A stretch of 34,379 nt of DNA from Streptomyces sp. IMTB 2501 (GCF_001953885.1 NZ_MQUS01000056.1:1-34379); one strand, 5' to 3'. Counted from the first letter of the stretch, positions 7,939 through 15,924 are shown. Notes: generated from the letters alone by a model not told the origin. Numbers and translations: made by a program.

Positions 7939-9270
7939 TCAGCTCGCGTCCGTACCCGACTCCGCTTCCCACTTCTCGCCGCCCAGTGGGAAGGCGTACG
8001 CGGGCCGCCCGTTGTTGCCGCTGGTGCGGAACAGGCGGCCGCCGTCGTCGATCCGCAGTGTGCCGTGGCGCGTCCCGCTGGACCACGACAGCTCCAGGTA
8101 CCAGCTGACGTCGTACGCGGAGGCATCGGCCGTGACGTAGAAGACCTCGGGGTCCGACCGGCTCACCTTGAACGGGAAGCCCTGGTGACCGGCCTCCGGT
8201 ACGGCCGCGGGGCGCAGGGCGTCCAGGGCGACCGTGAAGGCCCGGGTCGGCACGCCCCCGCCGCAGCCCACGCCCGGATAGCCCATGGCGTAGTCGTTCC
8301 AGGCGAGCGGCGCCCGCCGGCCGGCCATGCGCACCGACAGCCCCTCCAGGACGACGGTGTCCGAGCCGGTGCCCTGCACGGTGAACGTGACGTACTGCTC
8401 CCCCGCCGAGACCGCCTTGTGCACGGCCACCCAGGCGGGCGCGTCCTGCTCCAGCGGGGGCGGGGAGACGTCGGCCGGGGCGCGGTCGATCAGATAGTGC
8501 TGGGAGCAGGGGTCCTGCCAGGCGTAGGGGTGGGTGGTGACCGCCAGGGGCGGGGCGGCGCCGGTGCCGCCGTCGTCGGGCGTACGGCCCGTGTGCGGAG
8601 CGATCGCCCTGTCCCCGGACGGCGTGCCGGGGTCCTGGGGCGAGGTCCTGGACGGGGACGGGGAGGCCGAGCGGGTGGAGTCCGTCGCGTGCGGGGCGCC
8701 GGCGCCCGGTGCGTGCTGCCGTGCGGCGCCGGCCGGGCCGCCCCTTCCGTCCGCCTCCGCGCCGCCGGAGGGGAGGGTGAGGGCGAGCGCCACGCTGCCG
8801 AGCAGAGCGGTGGAGGCGAGGGCGGCGAGGAGAACGGTCCGGGTACGACGCCGGGGGCGGGCACCCGACTCGGGCTGCGGGTCCGGTTCCGGTTCCGGTT
8901 CCGGTTCCGGGACAACCCCCGCCTGGGACACCGGCTCGGGGACATCCGGAACCTGAGGCACCAGCTCCTGGACAGGCACCGCCGGCTCCGGCGCCCCCTG
9001 CTGCACCGGCTGCTTCCTCCCCCGCCCCGCGTCCGCCAGCACCCACCTCCGGTGCAGCTCCACGAGTTCCTCGGGCGTGGCCTTGCACAGGCGGGCCAGG
9101 CGCTCCACGGGGGCGTAGTCGGTCGGTACGGCGTCGCCGTTGCAGTAGCGGTGCAGCGTCGACGTACTCATGTGGAGCCGCTTGGCCAGCGTGCCGTAGC
9201 TGTGCCCGGAGCGGTTCTTCAACTCCCGCAGAAGGTCAGCGAAATCGCTGTCCATGGTGCCGTCCGCCAC
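7939..9270 (-). CDS. Membrane-anchored XRE-type HTH protein with extracytoplasmic domain
   Basis: About 443 residues in three parts. Residues 5-75 are a helix-turn-helix (Y-G-T-L-A-K-R-L-H-M-S-T-S-T-L-H-R-Y-C). A charged, Pro-rich linker with a PEPEPEPEP run follows. One membrane helix (T-V-L-L-A-A-L-A-S-T-A-L-L-G-S-V-A-L-A-L) then leads to an outer domain that starts with H-P-Y-A-W-Q-D-P-C-S-Q-H-Y and contains a second Cys at V-G-C-G-G-G. The design suggests a DNA-binding protein that responds to a signal outside the membrane, or an HTH used for protein contact. I chose GTG 9268-9270 because GGGGGGAGGGGG sits directly upstream; ATG 9253-9255 is the alternative. It is divergent from a lipoprotein gene. 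Confidence 0.75.
   Translation of the reverse strand: MADGTMDSDFADLLRELKNRSGHSYGTLAKRLHMSTSTLHRYCNGDAVPTDYAPVERLARLCKATPEELVELHRRWVLADAGRGRKQPVQQGAPEPAVPVQELVPQVPDVPEPVSQAGVVPEPEPEPEPDPQPESGARPRRRTRTVLLAALASTALLGSVALALTLPSGGAEADGRGGPAGAARQHAPGAGAPHATDSTRSASPSPSRTSPQDPGTPSGDRAIAPHTGRTPDDGGTGAAPPLAVTTHPYAWQDPCSQHYLIDRAPADVSPPPLEQDAPAWVAVHKAVSAGEQYVTFTVQGTGSDTVVLEGLSVRMAGRRAPLAWNDYAMGYPGVGCGGGVPTRAFTVALDALRPAAVPEAGHQGFPFKVSRSDPEVFYVTADASAYDVSWYLELSWSSGTRHGTLRIDDGGRLFRTSGNNGRPAYAFPLGGEKWEAESGTDAS
8883..8911 (-). repeat. Hexanucleotide repeat coding for a Pro-Glu run
   Basis: Four or more GGTTCC units on the plus strand encode a Pro-Glu run in the linker just before the membrane helix of the HTH protein. 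The unit length keeps the frame, so only linker length would vary between strains. Confidence 0.8.
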
Positions 9271-9454
9271 CGTTCCCCCTCCCCCCTCGTCCCAGCCCGG
9301 CATTCCAGGGAGGGACTGTTTTCCCAGGTCAGAGCCTATGTGGCCGTTCCAGTGTCCCGGATTGCCCGGTGCCTCTGGCCGCCGGGACGAGGCTCCGCAC
9401 AGGCTGTGGCTCATCCAAACACGCCAACCGGCCCAGCCCGAAAGAGGACTTGCC

Positions 9455-10147
9455 ATGCGTATGCGCCACATCCGTCTGCTCGCCGCCACCGGCACCGCGG
9501 TGGCCGCCCTCGCGCTCAGCGCGTGCGGTGGCGACGGGACGGGGACGAAGGACGAGGGCGCCTCGCGGCCGGTGTCACCGACGACGACAGCGGGCCGGAC
9601 GCCCTCCGCCACCCCCACCACCGCGGCCGGCGCAGGGACGGCGAACAGCACCCCGGTGACCCGCACCCACGCCCCGGGCACCAGGACGGGCGGCACCAGG
9701 ACGACCGGCACCGGCGGCCCGGTCGTGCTGTGCAACGGCGCGAACACCACCGTCACGGCCCGGCCGGTCTCCCGGCCCCTGAACCACATGCTGATCACGG
9801 TGAGGAACACCGGCGCCAAGACCTGCGAGCTGACGTACTACCCGGTCCTGCGCTTCGACGAGATGCAGTGGGCCCCGCAGGCGGCGAAGGACACCCAGCC
9901 GCAGGCCGTGACGACCCTGGCGCCCGGCGAGTCGGGATACGCGGGTGTGCTGCTGTCGGCCGCCGACGGCAGCGGCCAGGGCGGCACGACCGGCCACAGG
10001 CTGACGGTGATGTTCCAGGGCCGCACGCCGAACAGCGACGGCGGCCCCTCCGCGACCCCGGCCCTGCCGGCGAAGGGCGTCTACTACGACAGCTCGCTGA
10101 CGATGACGTACTGGCAGCAGAACGCGGACGACGCCCTCAACTGGTGA
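9455..10147 (+). CDS. DUF4232-type lipoprotein
   Basis: A 230-residue secreted lipoprotein. The signal peptide has Arg and His at the start, an Ala/Leu core and lipobox L-S-A-C with Cys24. A Thr/Ser/Pro-rich linker (about residues 30-85) spans the cell wall. The DUF4232-like domain follows, with V-V-L-C-N-G-A-N, I-T-V-R-N-T-G-A-K-T-C-E-L (two Cys that could form a disulfide) and L-A-P-G-E-S-G-Y-A-G-V. Function is unknown. ATG 9455 is preceded by AAAGAGGA at good spacing; an ATG two codons later also exists. It is divergent from the membrane HTH protein, so the pair may be co-regulated, and its last 11 bp overlap the end of hemB from the opposite strand. Confidence 0.82.
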   Translation: MRMRHIRLLAATGTAVAALALSACGGDGTGTKDEGASRPVSPTTTAGRTPSATPTTAAGAGTANSTPVTRTHAPGTRTGGTRTTGTGGPVVLCNGANTTVTARPVSRPLNHMLITVRNTGAKTCELTYYPVLRFDEMQWAPQAAKDTQPQAVTTLAPGESGYAGVLLSAADGSGQGGTTGHRLTVMFQGRTPNSDGGPSATPALPAKGVYYDSSLTMTYWQQNADDALNW

Positions 10148-11147
10148 GTGGGGACTGGCGGAGCTTCTGGGCGGCCTCGGTCGCCCAGTAGGTGAGGATG
10201 TTCCGTGCCCCGGCCCGCTTGATGCCGGTCAGGGTCTCGAAGATGGCCCGGTCCCGGTCGACCCAGCCCTTCTCGGCGGCGGCCTCGATCATCGAGTACT
10301 CGCCGGAGATCTGGTAGGCGGCGACGGGCACCTCCACGGCGTCCGCGACCCGGGCGAGGATGTCGAGGTACGGCCCGGCCGGCTTGACCATGACCATGTC
10401 CGCGCCCTCCTCCAGGTCCAGGGCCAACTCCCGCAGGGATTCACGCCAGTTGGCGGGGTCCTGCTGGTAGGTCTTGCGGTCGCCCTGGAGCGAGGAGGCG
10501 ACGGCCTCGCGGAAGGGGCCGTAGAAGGCGGAGGAGTACTTGGCGGTGTAGGCGAGGATCGCCACGTCCTCGCGCCCGATCTGGTCGAGCGCGTCGCGGA
10601 CGACGCCGATCTGGCCGTCCATCATCCCGCTCGGGCCGACCACGTGCGCACCGGCGTCGGCCTGCACCTGCGCCATCTCCGCGTACCGCTCCAGGGTCGC
10701 GTCGTTGTCGACGCGGCCCTCGGCGTCCAGCACCCCGCAGTGCCCGTGGTCGACGGTCTCGTCCAGGCACAGGTCGGACATGACGAGCAGGTCGTCGCCG
10801 ACCTCGGCGCGCACGTCCCGGATGGCGACCTGGAGAATCCCGTCCGGGTCGGTCCCCGGAGTCCCGAGTGCGTCCTTCTTCTCCTCCTCCGGCACGCCGA
10901 ACAGCATGATGCCGGAGATCCCGGCCTGCACGGCCTCCAGCGCGGCCTTCTTCAGGCTGTCGCGGGTGTGCTGGACGACACCGGGCATGGCGGCGATCGG
11001 CACGGGCTCGCTCACGCCCTCCCGGACGAACGCCGGGAGGATGAAGTCGGCCGGGTGCAGTCGCGTCTCGGCGACCATGCGGCGCATGACGGGCGAGGTC
11101 CGCAGCCGCCGGGGACGTGAGCCGGGAAACGATCCGTACTTCGTCAT
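10137..11147 (-). CDS. hemB: Porphobilinogen synthase (delta-aminolevulinic acid dehydratase)
   Basis: A 336-residue enzyme that condenses two 5-aminolevulinate molecules to porphobilinogen, the step before hemC in haem, sirohaem and cobalamin synthesis. Both Schiff-base lysines are visible, in Y-T-A-K-Y-S-S-A-F-Y-G-P-F-R and M-V-M-V-K-P-A-G-P-Y-L-D. The metal site reads D-L-C-L-D-E-T-V-D-H-G-H-C-G. Compared with the three-Cys zinc site of E. coli HemB, the middle Cys is Asp. ATG 11145-11147 has AGAAGG immediately upstream and also TAGCGT 7 nt before it. The gene points the same way as hemD-hemC-hemA but is separated from them by accessory genes, so it has its own promoter. Confidence 0.97.
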   Translation of the reverse strand: MTKYGSFPGSRPRRLRTSPVMRRMVAETRLHPADFILPAFVREGVSEPVPIAAMPGVVQHTRDSLKKAALEAVQAGISGIMLFGVPEEEKKDALGTPGTDPDGILQVAIRDVRAEVGDDLLVMSDLCLDETVDHGHCGVLDAEGRVDNDATLERYAEMAQVQADAGAHVVGPSGMMDGQIGVVRDALDQIGREDVAILAYTAKYSSAFYGPFREAVASSLQGDRKTYQQDPANWRESLRELALDLEEGADMVMVKPAGPYLDILARVADAVEVPVAAYQISGEYSMIEAAAEKGWVDRDRAIFETLTGIKRAGARNILTYWATEAAQKLRQSPLTS

Positions 11148-11351
11148 GCCTTCTACGCTACGCCCGGTCGGCCCCCGCCTTTGCCGACGCCCTGTCGGCC
11201 CAAGAGGGGCACAGCAGAACCTCCATAGAGAGTTTTTACGCTCTCCTGGCTGTCCCTGGATCCGCGCGACTCCCCAGCGTTCTACGCGCGTGGTGTCATG
11301 CACGCGCCACCCCCACTCCGGCGAACTCTCCCCACCCATCAGGAGTCACGC

Positions 11352-12344
11352 ATGCTGCGGAAGGTCCTCACCCGCGCGGCCATCGCCCTCGCCGCCGGCA
11401 CCGCCGTCGTCGCCACCGCCGTCCCCGCGAACGCGGCGAGCTACTCGGCGTTCGCCTTCTCCCGGACGGGCGGCCAGCCCACGATCTACGACTTCGTCAA
11501 CTCGGCCACCAGCACGCTCGACATGACCATGTACGAGCTGGAGGACACCACGGCCGTCAACGACCTCATAGCCGTGAAGAACAAGGGCGTCACGGTCCGC
11601 GTGATCCTCGACCGCCAGCACCAGAGCGCCAACAACCCGGCCTACACGTCCCTGAAGAACGCGGGCGTCGGCGTCGTCTGGTCCTCCTCCGCCTACGTCT
11701 ACACCCACCAGAAGACGATCACGGTCGACGGCACCAAGTCCCTGGTCCTGACCGGCAATCTGACCTCGCAGTACTACACGACCGGCCGCGACTACGGCGT
11801 CTTCACCGACGACACGAGGGATGTGGCGGCGATAGAGAAGGTCTTCGACGCCGACTACACGGCGACGTCCGTCACCCCCACCGACGGCGACCACCTCCTG
11901 TGGTCCCCCACCGACTCACGCAGCCGCCTGGTGTCCTTCATCAACTCCGCGGCCAAGACGCTCGACGTGGAGGAGCTGGAGTTCAGCGACAGCACGGTGG
12001 TCGACGCGATCGTGGCCCGCGCCAAGGCAGGCGTGAAGGTCCGCGTGGTCCTGGAGAATCCTTCCAGCTACTCCAGCGAGGTCTCCGCCATCAAGGCCGC
12101 CGGCGGCACGGTCGTCGGCTACTCCGACCCGGGCGGCTTCTACATCCACGCCAAGGCGATGGTCGCCGACTACGGCCTGTCCACCCAGGAGGTCGAGGCC
12201 GGCTCCATGAACATCAGCAGCAACTCCCTGAGCAGCAACAGGGAGTTGGGCATCATCCTCACCGGCACGGGCGTGGCCCAGCCGGTGGCGAGCACGATCG
12301 AGACGACGTTCGACAGCGACTACGCGGGCGGTACGGCGGCGTAG
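11352..12344 (+). CDS. Secreted phospholipase D-like protein
   Basis: A 330-residue protein with a clear signal peptide (M-L-R-K-V-L-T-R start, hydrophobic core, likely cleavage after A-N-A near residue 31). Two PLD half-domains follow, each with an HKD motif: H-Q-K-T-I-T-V-D and H-A-K-A-M-V-A-D, the latter followed by G-S-M-N-I-S. Two HKD motifs in one chain form one active site that cleaves phosphodiesters by a phospho-His intermediate, in phospholipids or nucleic acids. The small size and lack of a C2 or PX domain fit either a secreted phospholipase or an extracellular nuclease. AGGAG at 11341-11345 is spaced 6 nt before ATG 11352. It converges with the ComF-like gene. Confidence 0.85.
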   Translation: MLRKVLTRAAIALAAGTAVVATAVPANAASYSAFAFSRTGGQPTIYDFVNSATSTLDMTMYELEDTTAVNDLIAVKNKGVTVRVILDRQHQSANNPAYTSLKNAGVGVVWSSSAYVYTHQKTITVDGTKSLVLTGNLTSQYYTTGRDYGVFTDDTRDVAAIEKVFDADYTATSVTPTDGDHLLWSPTDSRSRLVSFINSAAKTLDVEELEFSDSTVVDAIVARAKAGVKVRVVLENPSSYSSEVSAIKAAGGTVVGYSDPGGFYIHAKAMVADYGLSTQEVEAGSMNISSNSLSSNRELGIILTGTGVAQPVASTIETTFDSDYAGGTAA

Positions 12345-12353
12345 TCACGGAAC

Positions 12354-12386
12354 GGCCGGGCGGGCACCTCCACCGCCCGCTCGGCC
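12354..12386. terminator. Hairpin terminator between the PLD-like and ComF-like genes
   Basis: An 11-bp stem (GGCCGGGCGGG, 12354-12364, with CCCGCTCGGCC, 12376-12386; one G-T pair) with an 11-nt loop sits between two convergent genes. There is no long U tract, as is common in Streptomyces. Confidence 0.55.
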
Positions 12387-12400
12387 TCCCGCGACCCTGG

Positions 12401-13150
12401 TCAGGAGTGGTCCCAGGGACGCAGCGGGCACGCGCCCCAGGAGAAGCGGCGTAATCGCGCCTGCGCGACGTGCTCGGCCGTGTCGCCGTAGTCGACGTTG
12501 AGGTGGCGACCGAGAACCACGACGGCCACACTGCCGGCACCGGCCGCTTTCAGCGCGGCCGCTGCGGACTGCGCGTGGTTGCCGGTGGCCCAGGTGTCAT
12601 CGATGAGCAGGACGTTTTCACCCCGGAGTGCCGTTGACGCATAGCGCCTGGAAGAGGCCGCCCGGCCCAGGTGGGCCGCCTCCGGTGTCGGGGCGAGCAA
12701 GTCGCGGTGGCGGTCCCGGGTGACCCCGGCCATTTCGGCGACCAAAGCACGCAGGGGATGGCCCGGACGCCCACTGGTGCTGGGCACCGTGGTCACGATG
12801 CCGAAGGAGGGCACCGCGCAGTGAGTACTGATGCACTCCTCGTGCAGAGCGAGAAAGCGCCATAGAACAGCTGCGAGCCCCATGCGGAAGTGCTGCCGCT
12901 GAGGTCCCGCCGCGTTCTTATAGCGCCAGAGTTCGTTGGCGTACTGCTCGCCCTTGAGGGCCAGGCTGACAGGAACGACGGCGTCGGCCATTCCCGCTCC
13001 GAGAAGCTTGGCGGCCTCGTTGCACCGCAGACAGGTTCGATACCCGACCTTGGCAGGACCTCGGCAGACCCGACACACGCCCGGGCCGGGCAGCAGCGGG
13101 TGGACCAGAAAGTTGGCGTAGCGGGCGGACAGCCCGACGACGGTTGCCAC
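12401..13150 (-). CDS. ComF-like phosphoribosyltransferase-domain protein
   Basis: A 249-residue protein. A zinc-finger-like module C-R-V-C near residue 26 and C-L-R-C near residue 41 is followed by a ComF-type linker (L-K-G-E-Q-Y-A-N-E-L-W-R-Y-K-N). The type I phosphoribosyltransferase core ends with the PRPP loop V-L-L-I-D-D-T-W-A-T-G-N (around residues 185-196). The usual D-D-V-x-T-T-G is here D-D-T-W-A-T-G, still with both Asp residues. GTG 13148-13150 lies 13 bp after the stop of the DprA-like gene, so the two are co-transcribed. ComF homologs serve DNA uptake in competent bacteria, but this pairing with a DprA-like protein also matches the ShosT/ShosA arrangement. Function here is inferred from the pairing. 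Confidence 0.8.
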   Translation of the reverse strand: MATVVGLSARYANFLVHPLLPGPGVCRVCRGPAKVGYRTCLRCNEAAKLLGAGMADAVVPVSLALKGEQYANELWRYKNAAGPQRQHFRMGLAAVLWRFLALHEECISTHCAVPSFGIVTTVPSTSGRPGHPLRALVAEMAGVTRDRHRDLLAPTPEAAHLGRAASSRRYASTALRGENVLLIDDTWATGNHAQSAAAALKAAGAGSVAVVVLGRHLNVDYGDTAEHVAQARLRRFSWGACPLRPWDHS

Positions 13151-13163
13151 GCTGGTCCGCCGG

Positions 13164-14048
13164 TCAGGTCCAGGTCAGCTCGCCCGTGGTGGGGACGAGG
13201 GAGTCGAGGTGGCGGAAGACGTCGTCCGGGCCGTCGATGACAGTCGTGTTGGGCCTGGTGGCGTACTCCCTCGCCCATTCGTGGGACATCAGAGAGCGCA
13301 TGAGGAACACCCGGCGGCCGTGCTCCAGCGCGAGTCGGGCCTGCATCCGGGCGCCGCTGCGGTACGCGGCCTCGATCACGACGGTGGCCAGGCTGTAACC
13401 GCTCATCACCGCGTTGCGCATGGGGAAGGACGTCTTCGAGGGAGGGGCGTCCGGCCAGAACTGCGAGATCAGCAGCCCCTTTTCGGCGATCTCCCGCTGG
13501 AGCCGTGCATTCTGGGCCGGGTAGACGTGGCGCAGACCGGTTCCGATCACGGCGACGGTGCGGCCACCGGTGGCCAGCGCACTGCCGTGCGCGGCGGTGT
13601 CGATACCTGCCGCCAGCCCGCTGACGACGGTGACACCGCGCTCGGCGAGACCCCCCGCGATCGCACGGGCATGGGCGACGCCCTCCGGGGTGGGCGTGCG
13701 GGTACCGACGACAGCGACGCGCAGGTCGTCGTCGGCCGTCGTTCCCCGGAGGAACAGCAGAGGGGGACGCTGATGGACCAGCCGCAGGTAGAGCGGATAG
13801 TCAGGATCGAGGATCGTGACCAGCCGCATGCCCTCACGCTCCCAGTCGGCGATCTCCGCCGCGACCTTCTCCAGATCGACACAGGGCCCGGTGCCGAAGA
13901 GCGTTCCCTGCCCCGAGAGATCGAGTGAATTTTCGAGAACATCCCGGGCGCTTCCGACCGTCTCCACCTGGTCGGTGACCTCGGACCAGGGGCGATCGTC
14001 ACGCCGCAGCAGCGCAACAAGGGCGGCTCGCTCCAGCTCCTGGTCCAT
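13164..14048 (-). CDS. DprA-like Rossmann-fold protein (Smf family), shortened
   Basis: A 294-residue protein. A helical N-terminus (about 1-95) is followed by a Smf/DprA Rossmann domain: V-A-V-V-G-T-R-T-P-T-P-E-G, V-V-S-G-L-A-A-G-I-D-T-A-A-H, A-V-I-G-T-G-L-R-H-V-Y-P-A-Q-N and F-P-M-R-N-A-V-M-S-G-Y-S. Usual DprA has L-L-S-E-x-P-P-G where this has L-I-S-Q-F-W-P-D, and the end after V-F-L-M-R-S lacks the C-terminal winged helix. It is thus not the housekeeping DprA. DprA proteins bind single-stranded DNA and load RecA. ATG 14046-14048 has no Shine-Dalgarno site but has TATACT 6 nt upstream, suggesting its own leaderless promoter. The ComF-like gene follows at 13 bp. Confidence 0.85.
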   Translation of the reverse strand: MDQELERAALVALLRRDDRPWSEVTDQVETVGSARDVLENSLDLSGQGTLFGTGPCVDLEKVAAEIADWEREGMRLVTILDPDYPLYLRLVHQRPPLLFLRGTTADDDLRVAVVGTRTPTPEGVAHARAIAGGLAERGVTVVSGLAAGIDTAAHGSALATGGRTVAVIGTGLRHVYPAQNARLQREIAEKGLLISQFWPDAPPSKTSFPMRNAVMSGYSLATVVIEAAYRSGARMQARLALEHGRRVFLMRSLMSHEWAREYATRPNTTVIDGPDDVFRHLDSLVPTTGELTWT

Positions 14049-14054
14049 GCCGCA

Positions 14055-14060
14055 AGTATA
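14055..14060 (-). promoter_or_regulatory. Strong -10 element before the DprA-like gene
   Basis: On the minus strand this reads TATACT, ends 6 nt before the ATG and has no Shine-Dalgarno site between. This is the spacing seen for leaderless actinomycete messages. No good -35 hexamer is visible. Confidence 0.5.
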
Positions 14061-14119
14061 GGAACGGCTCCCCCTGCGGCGGGCGGCTTGCGCAGCGGCA
14101 ACGGACCGATACAGCAGCC

Positions 14120-15073
14120 TCATGCGACGCATGCCCCCTCGCTCGGCACCGCCCGGTCAGCACGGCAGTCGCGGCAACGGCCGGGGCGTGGGGAGCGGAA
14201 GGCGCGGTCGCAGCCGTCGCAGTTCTGAAGAGGCTCGGATCGACGGACGGGTCCGGTGGCCACCCCGGTGGCCGGTGAGGGCGCGGGGCGGGCGGGGAGG
14301 GGTACCGGCAACATCGCATCGAGCCGGTAGGCGAGCACACCGGCCGGGTGCCGCATGTCCTCGGGGAGATCGGCACTCAAGGCGCTGTGAACGGCGATGT
14401 CCGTGGCTCCGACCTCGAACCAGGCGGCGACTGCGGGAGCGAGTCGGTCCACCTGTCGCTGGGAAAGGGCGAGACGTTCGTCGGTACGGCGCAGGCCCGC
14501 GAGCAGGGCGACGGCCCTGTCGTGATGCCGGTCGCGGGGGCCGCGCTCCTTCGACCCGGCTTCGGGTTCGGGTTCGGGCGTGTCCCGGTGGGGCGATTGG
14601 TCGTCCTCCTTGGGCGTTTCCGTTACCTCCGCGCCTGCCACGGGCCGGCGGCCGTGGGTACGGGTCGTCGCGGGACGCCCGGCCACACGAAGGGGCGCGG
14701 GGGAACCGTTGGCAGGGGTGTGGTGGACGTACGTCCGTGTGACCAGGCGGCCCGACTCCGTGTGCTCGCGGACCCGCGCCAGATAGCCGTGTGCCTCCAG
14801 CTCGCGCAGCGCGGACGCGATCCGCTCCCGTCCCTCGGGGAAGCGGTCGGCGAGGCTGCGGATGTCGACCGGGGTGCCCTCGGGCACCGACAGGATGTGG
14901 GTCGCGAGTCCGATGGCGGTCAGCGACAGCTCCCGGTGCTGGGCGAGGTGGTTGCCGACGACCACGTACTGACCGGACTGGTACGTGCGTACGTGGGTGA
15001 CACCGGAGTGGGTGGTGGATCGGCGAACACCCTGAATCGGGCGCAGGGCGGCGTTAGGCTTCTTCTCAGCCAT
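14120..15073 (-). CDS. Winged-helix DNA-binding protein with C-terminal zinc ribbon
   Basis: A 317-residue protein. Residues about 35-120 form a winged helix: L-S-L-T-A-I-G-L-A-T-H-I-L, D-I-R-S-L-A-D-R-F-P-E-G-R-E-R-I and A-L-R-E-L-E-A-H-G-Y-L, then a basic wing with R-T-Y-V-H-H. A disordered acidic linker with an E-P-E-P-E run follows, then a helical middle part. A CxxC...CxxC ribbon (C-D-G-C, C-R-D-C) closes the protein. This build is common in Streptomyces accessory regions and resembles replication or transfer regulators, but no partner is proven. ATG 15071-15073 is used because N-terminal M-A-E-K-K fits; its ribosome site is weak. It lies 71 bp upstream of the DprA-like gene and may regulate it. 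Confidence 0.75.
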   Translation of the reverse strand: MAEKKPNAALRPIQGVRRSTTHSGVTHVRTYQSGQYVVVGNHLAQHRELSLTAIGLATHILSVPEGTPVDIRSLADRFPEGRERIASALRELEAHGYLARVREHTESGRLVTRTYVHHTPANGSPAPLRVAGRPATTRTHGRRPVAGAEVTETPKEDDQSPHRDTPEPEPEAGSKERGPRDRHHDRAVALLAGLRRTDERLALSQRQVDRLAPAVAAWFEVGATDIAVHSALSADLPEDMRHPAGVLAYRLDAMLPVPLPARPAPSPATGVATGPVRRSEPLQNCDGCDRAFRSPRPGRCRDCRADRAVPSEGACVA

Positions 15074-15232
15074 GGGGAAGGTCCTGCTTCCTCGTTGGTC
15101 AGGCCCTCGCACTGGGATTGCCGTCCCGGCGGGGGCCGATGCATGTATGGGGCTTGTGTCTTGCGAGGCGCATATGCCTCGGGGTGAGACTGCATGCCCG
15201 AGCCGCCGCCGCGCCAGCCGGATCGACCGCAT

Positions 15233-15248
15233 TCACCCGGCCGGGTGA
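15233..15248. promoter_or_regulatory. Perfect 16-bp palindrome upstream of the winged-helix gene
   Basis: TCACCCGG joined to CCGGGTGA without a spacer, about 160 bp upstream of the ATG at 15073. A TTGG-rich, low-complexity tract (15256-15279) lies next to it. The site could be an operator for one of the HTH proteins nearby. Confidence 0.4.
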
Positions 15249-15337
15249 CCTACGCGGGGTTTGGTTTGGTTGGTTGGTATTTTCCCCGGGTTCTTAGGTC
15301 TTTTACGGCCCGCAACCCCGGCCCCTGCACCACCGGA

Positions 15338-15796
15338 TCACGGACTCCCCGGCTCCGGTGCGAAGTGCGCCGACGCGTCGGCCGTATCGATCTCCGCCCA
15401 CACCGTCTTGCACGGCACCGGTCCGTGCCGCACGCCCCAGCGGTCGGCCAACTCCTCGACGAGCAACAGGCCGTAGCCGGACTCGGCCGGTTCGGCCACG
15501 ACGCCCTCCCGTACGGGCTCCGCGTCCCTACGCGCGTCGGTGACCTCGATACGCAGCACCCTCTGCTCCGTCACCGTGAGAGCGAGCCGGAAACTCCGGC
15601 CGGAAACCCTGCCGTGCAGTGCGGCATTCGCCGCGAGTTCGGCGACGACCAGCCGTGCGGGGTCCAACGGCAGCCCCCAGGAACCCAGTTGCTCGGCCGC
15701 GAGCAGCCGGGCGAGCCGGGCCCCGCGCCGGGCCGGGGAGAGCGGGACGACGAACTGGTGCACCGGAGTGCCGAGGGTGGAGATTTGCTCGTTCAC
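15338..15796 (-). CDS. Anti-sigma-type histidine-kinase-like ATPase (AbaA-like)
   Basis: A 152-residue HATPase_c protein without kinase or membrane parts. The N box is V-A-E-L-A-A-N-A-A-L-H-G (Glu, Asn and His as in RsbW/SpoIIAB), the Asp box lies in I-E-V-T-D-A-R-R-D, and the G box is E-S-G-Y-G-L-L-L-V-E-E-L-A-D-R-W-G-V. The end reads K-T-V-W-A-E-I as usual in Streptomyces members. Such proteins bind ATP and may phosphorylate or sequester protein partners. I took GTG 15794-15796; a GTG at 15878-15880 would add 28 unconserved residues. With the divergent WhiJ-like and DUF397 genes it forms the three-gene set known from the abaA and whiJ loci. Confidence 0.82.
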   Translation of the reverse strand: MNEQISTLGTPVHQFVVPLSPARRGARLARLLAAEQLGSWGLPLDPARLVVAELAANAALHGRVSGRSFRLALTVTEQRVLRIEVTDARRDAEPVREGVVAEPAESGYGLLLVEELADRWGVRHGPVPCKTVWAEIDTADASAHFAPEPGSP

Positions 15797-15924
15797 ATCA
15801 CTCAGCGTGTCCGGGCGTGCATAGCCTGTGAAGAACGGCGACCCGTGCGGACGGGGGCTGTCCGTGCGGTGTCCGGTCACGTCCGGGCCGTACGGGGTGA
15901 CTGGTGACGGGAGGGACGGCGGAC

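Noticed and set aside
11183..11199. GCCGAC/GTCGGC inverted repeat between hemB and the PLD-like gene
   Set aside because: A six-base GC-rich stem is not significant in a sequence of this composition.
13164..14048. Housekeeping dprA
   Set aside because: No C-terminal winged helix, altered L-I-S-Q-F-W-P motif, and placement outside the usual dprA neighbourhood.
15233..15248. BldD box
   Set aside because: The half-sites point the wrong way (TCACC first, GGTGA second) compared with the AGTGA(n)TCACC form.
15256..15279. TTGG-rich tract as replication iterons
   Set aside because: Units are too short and irregular, and no replication initiator or AT-rich origin is next to it.
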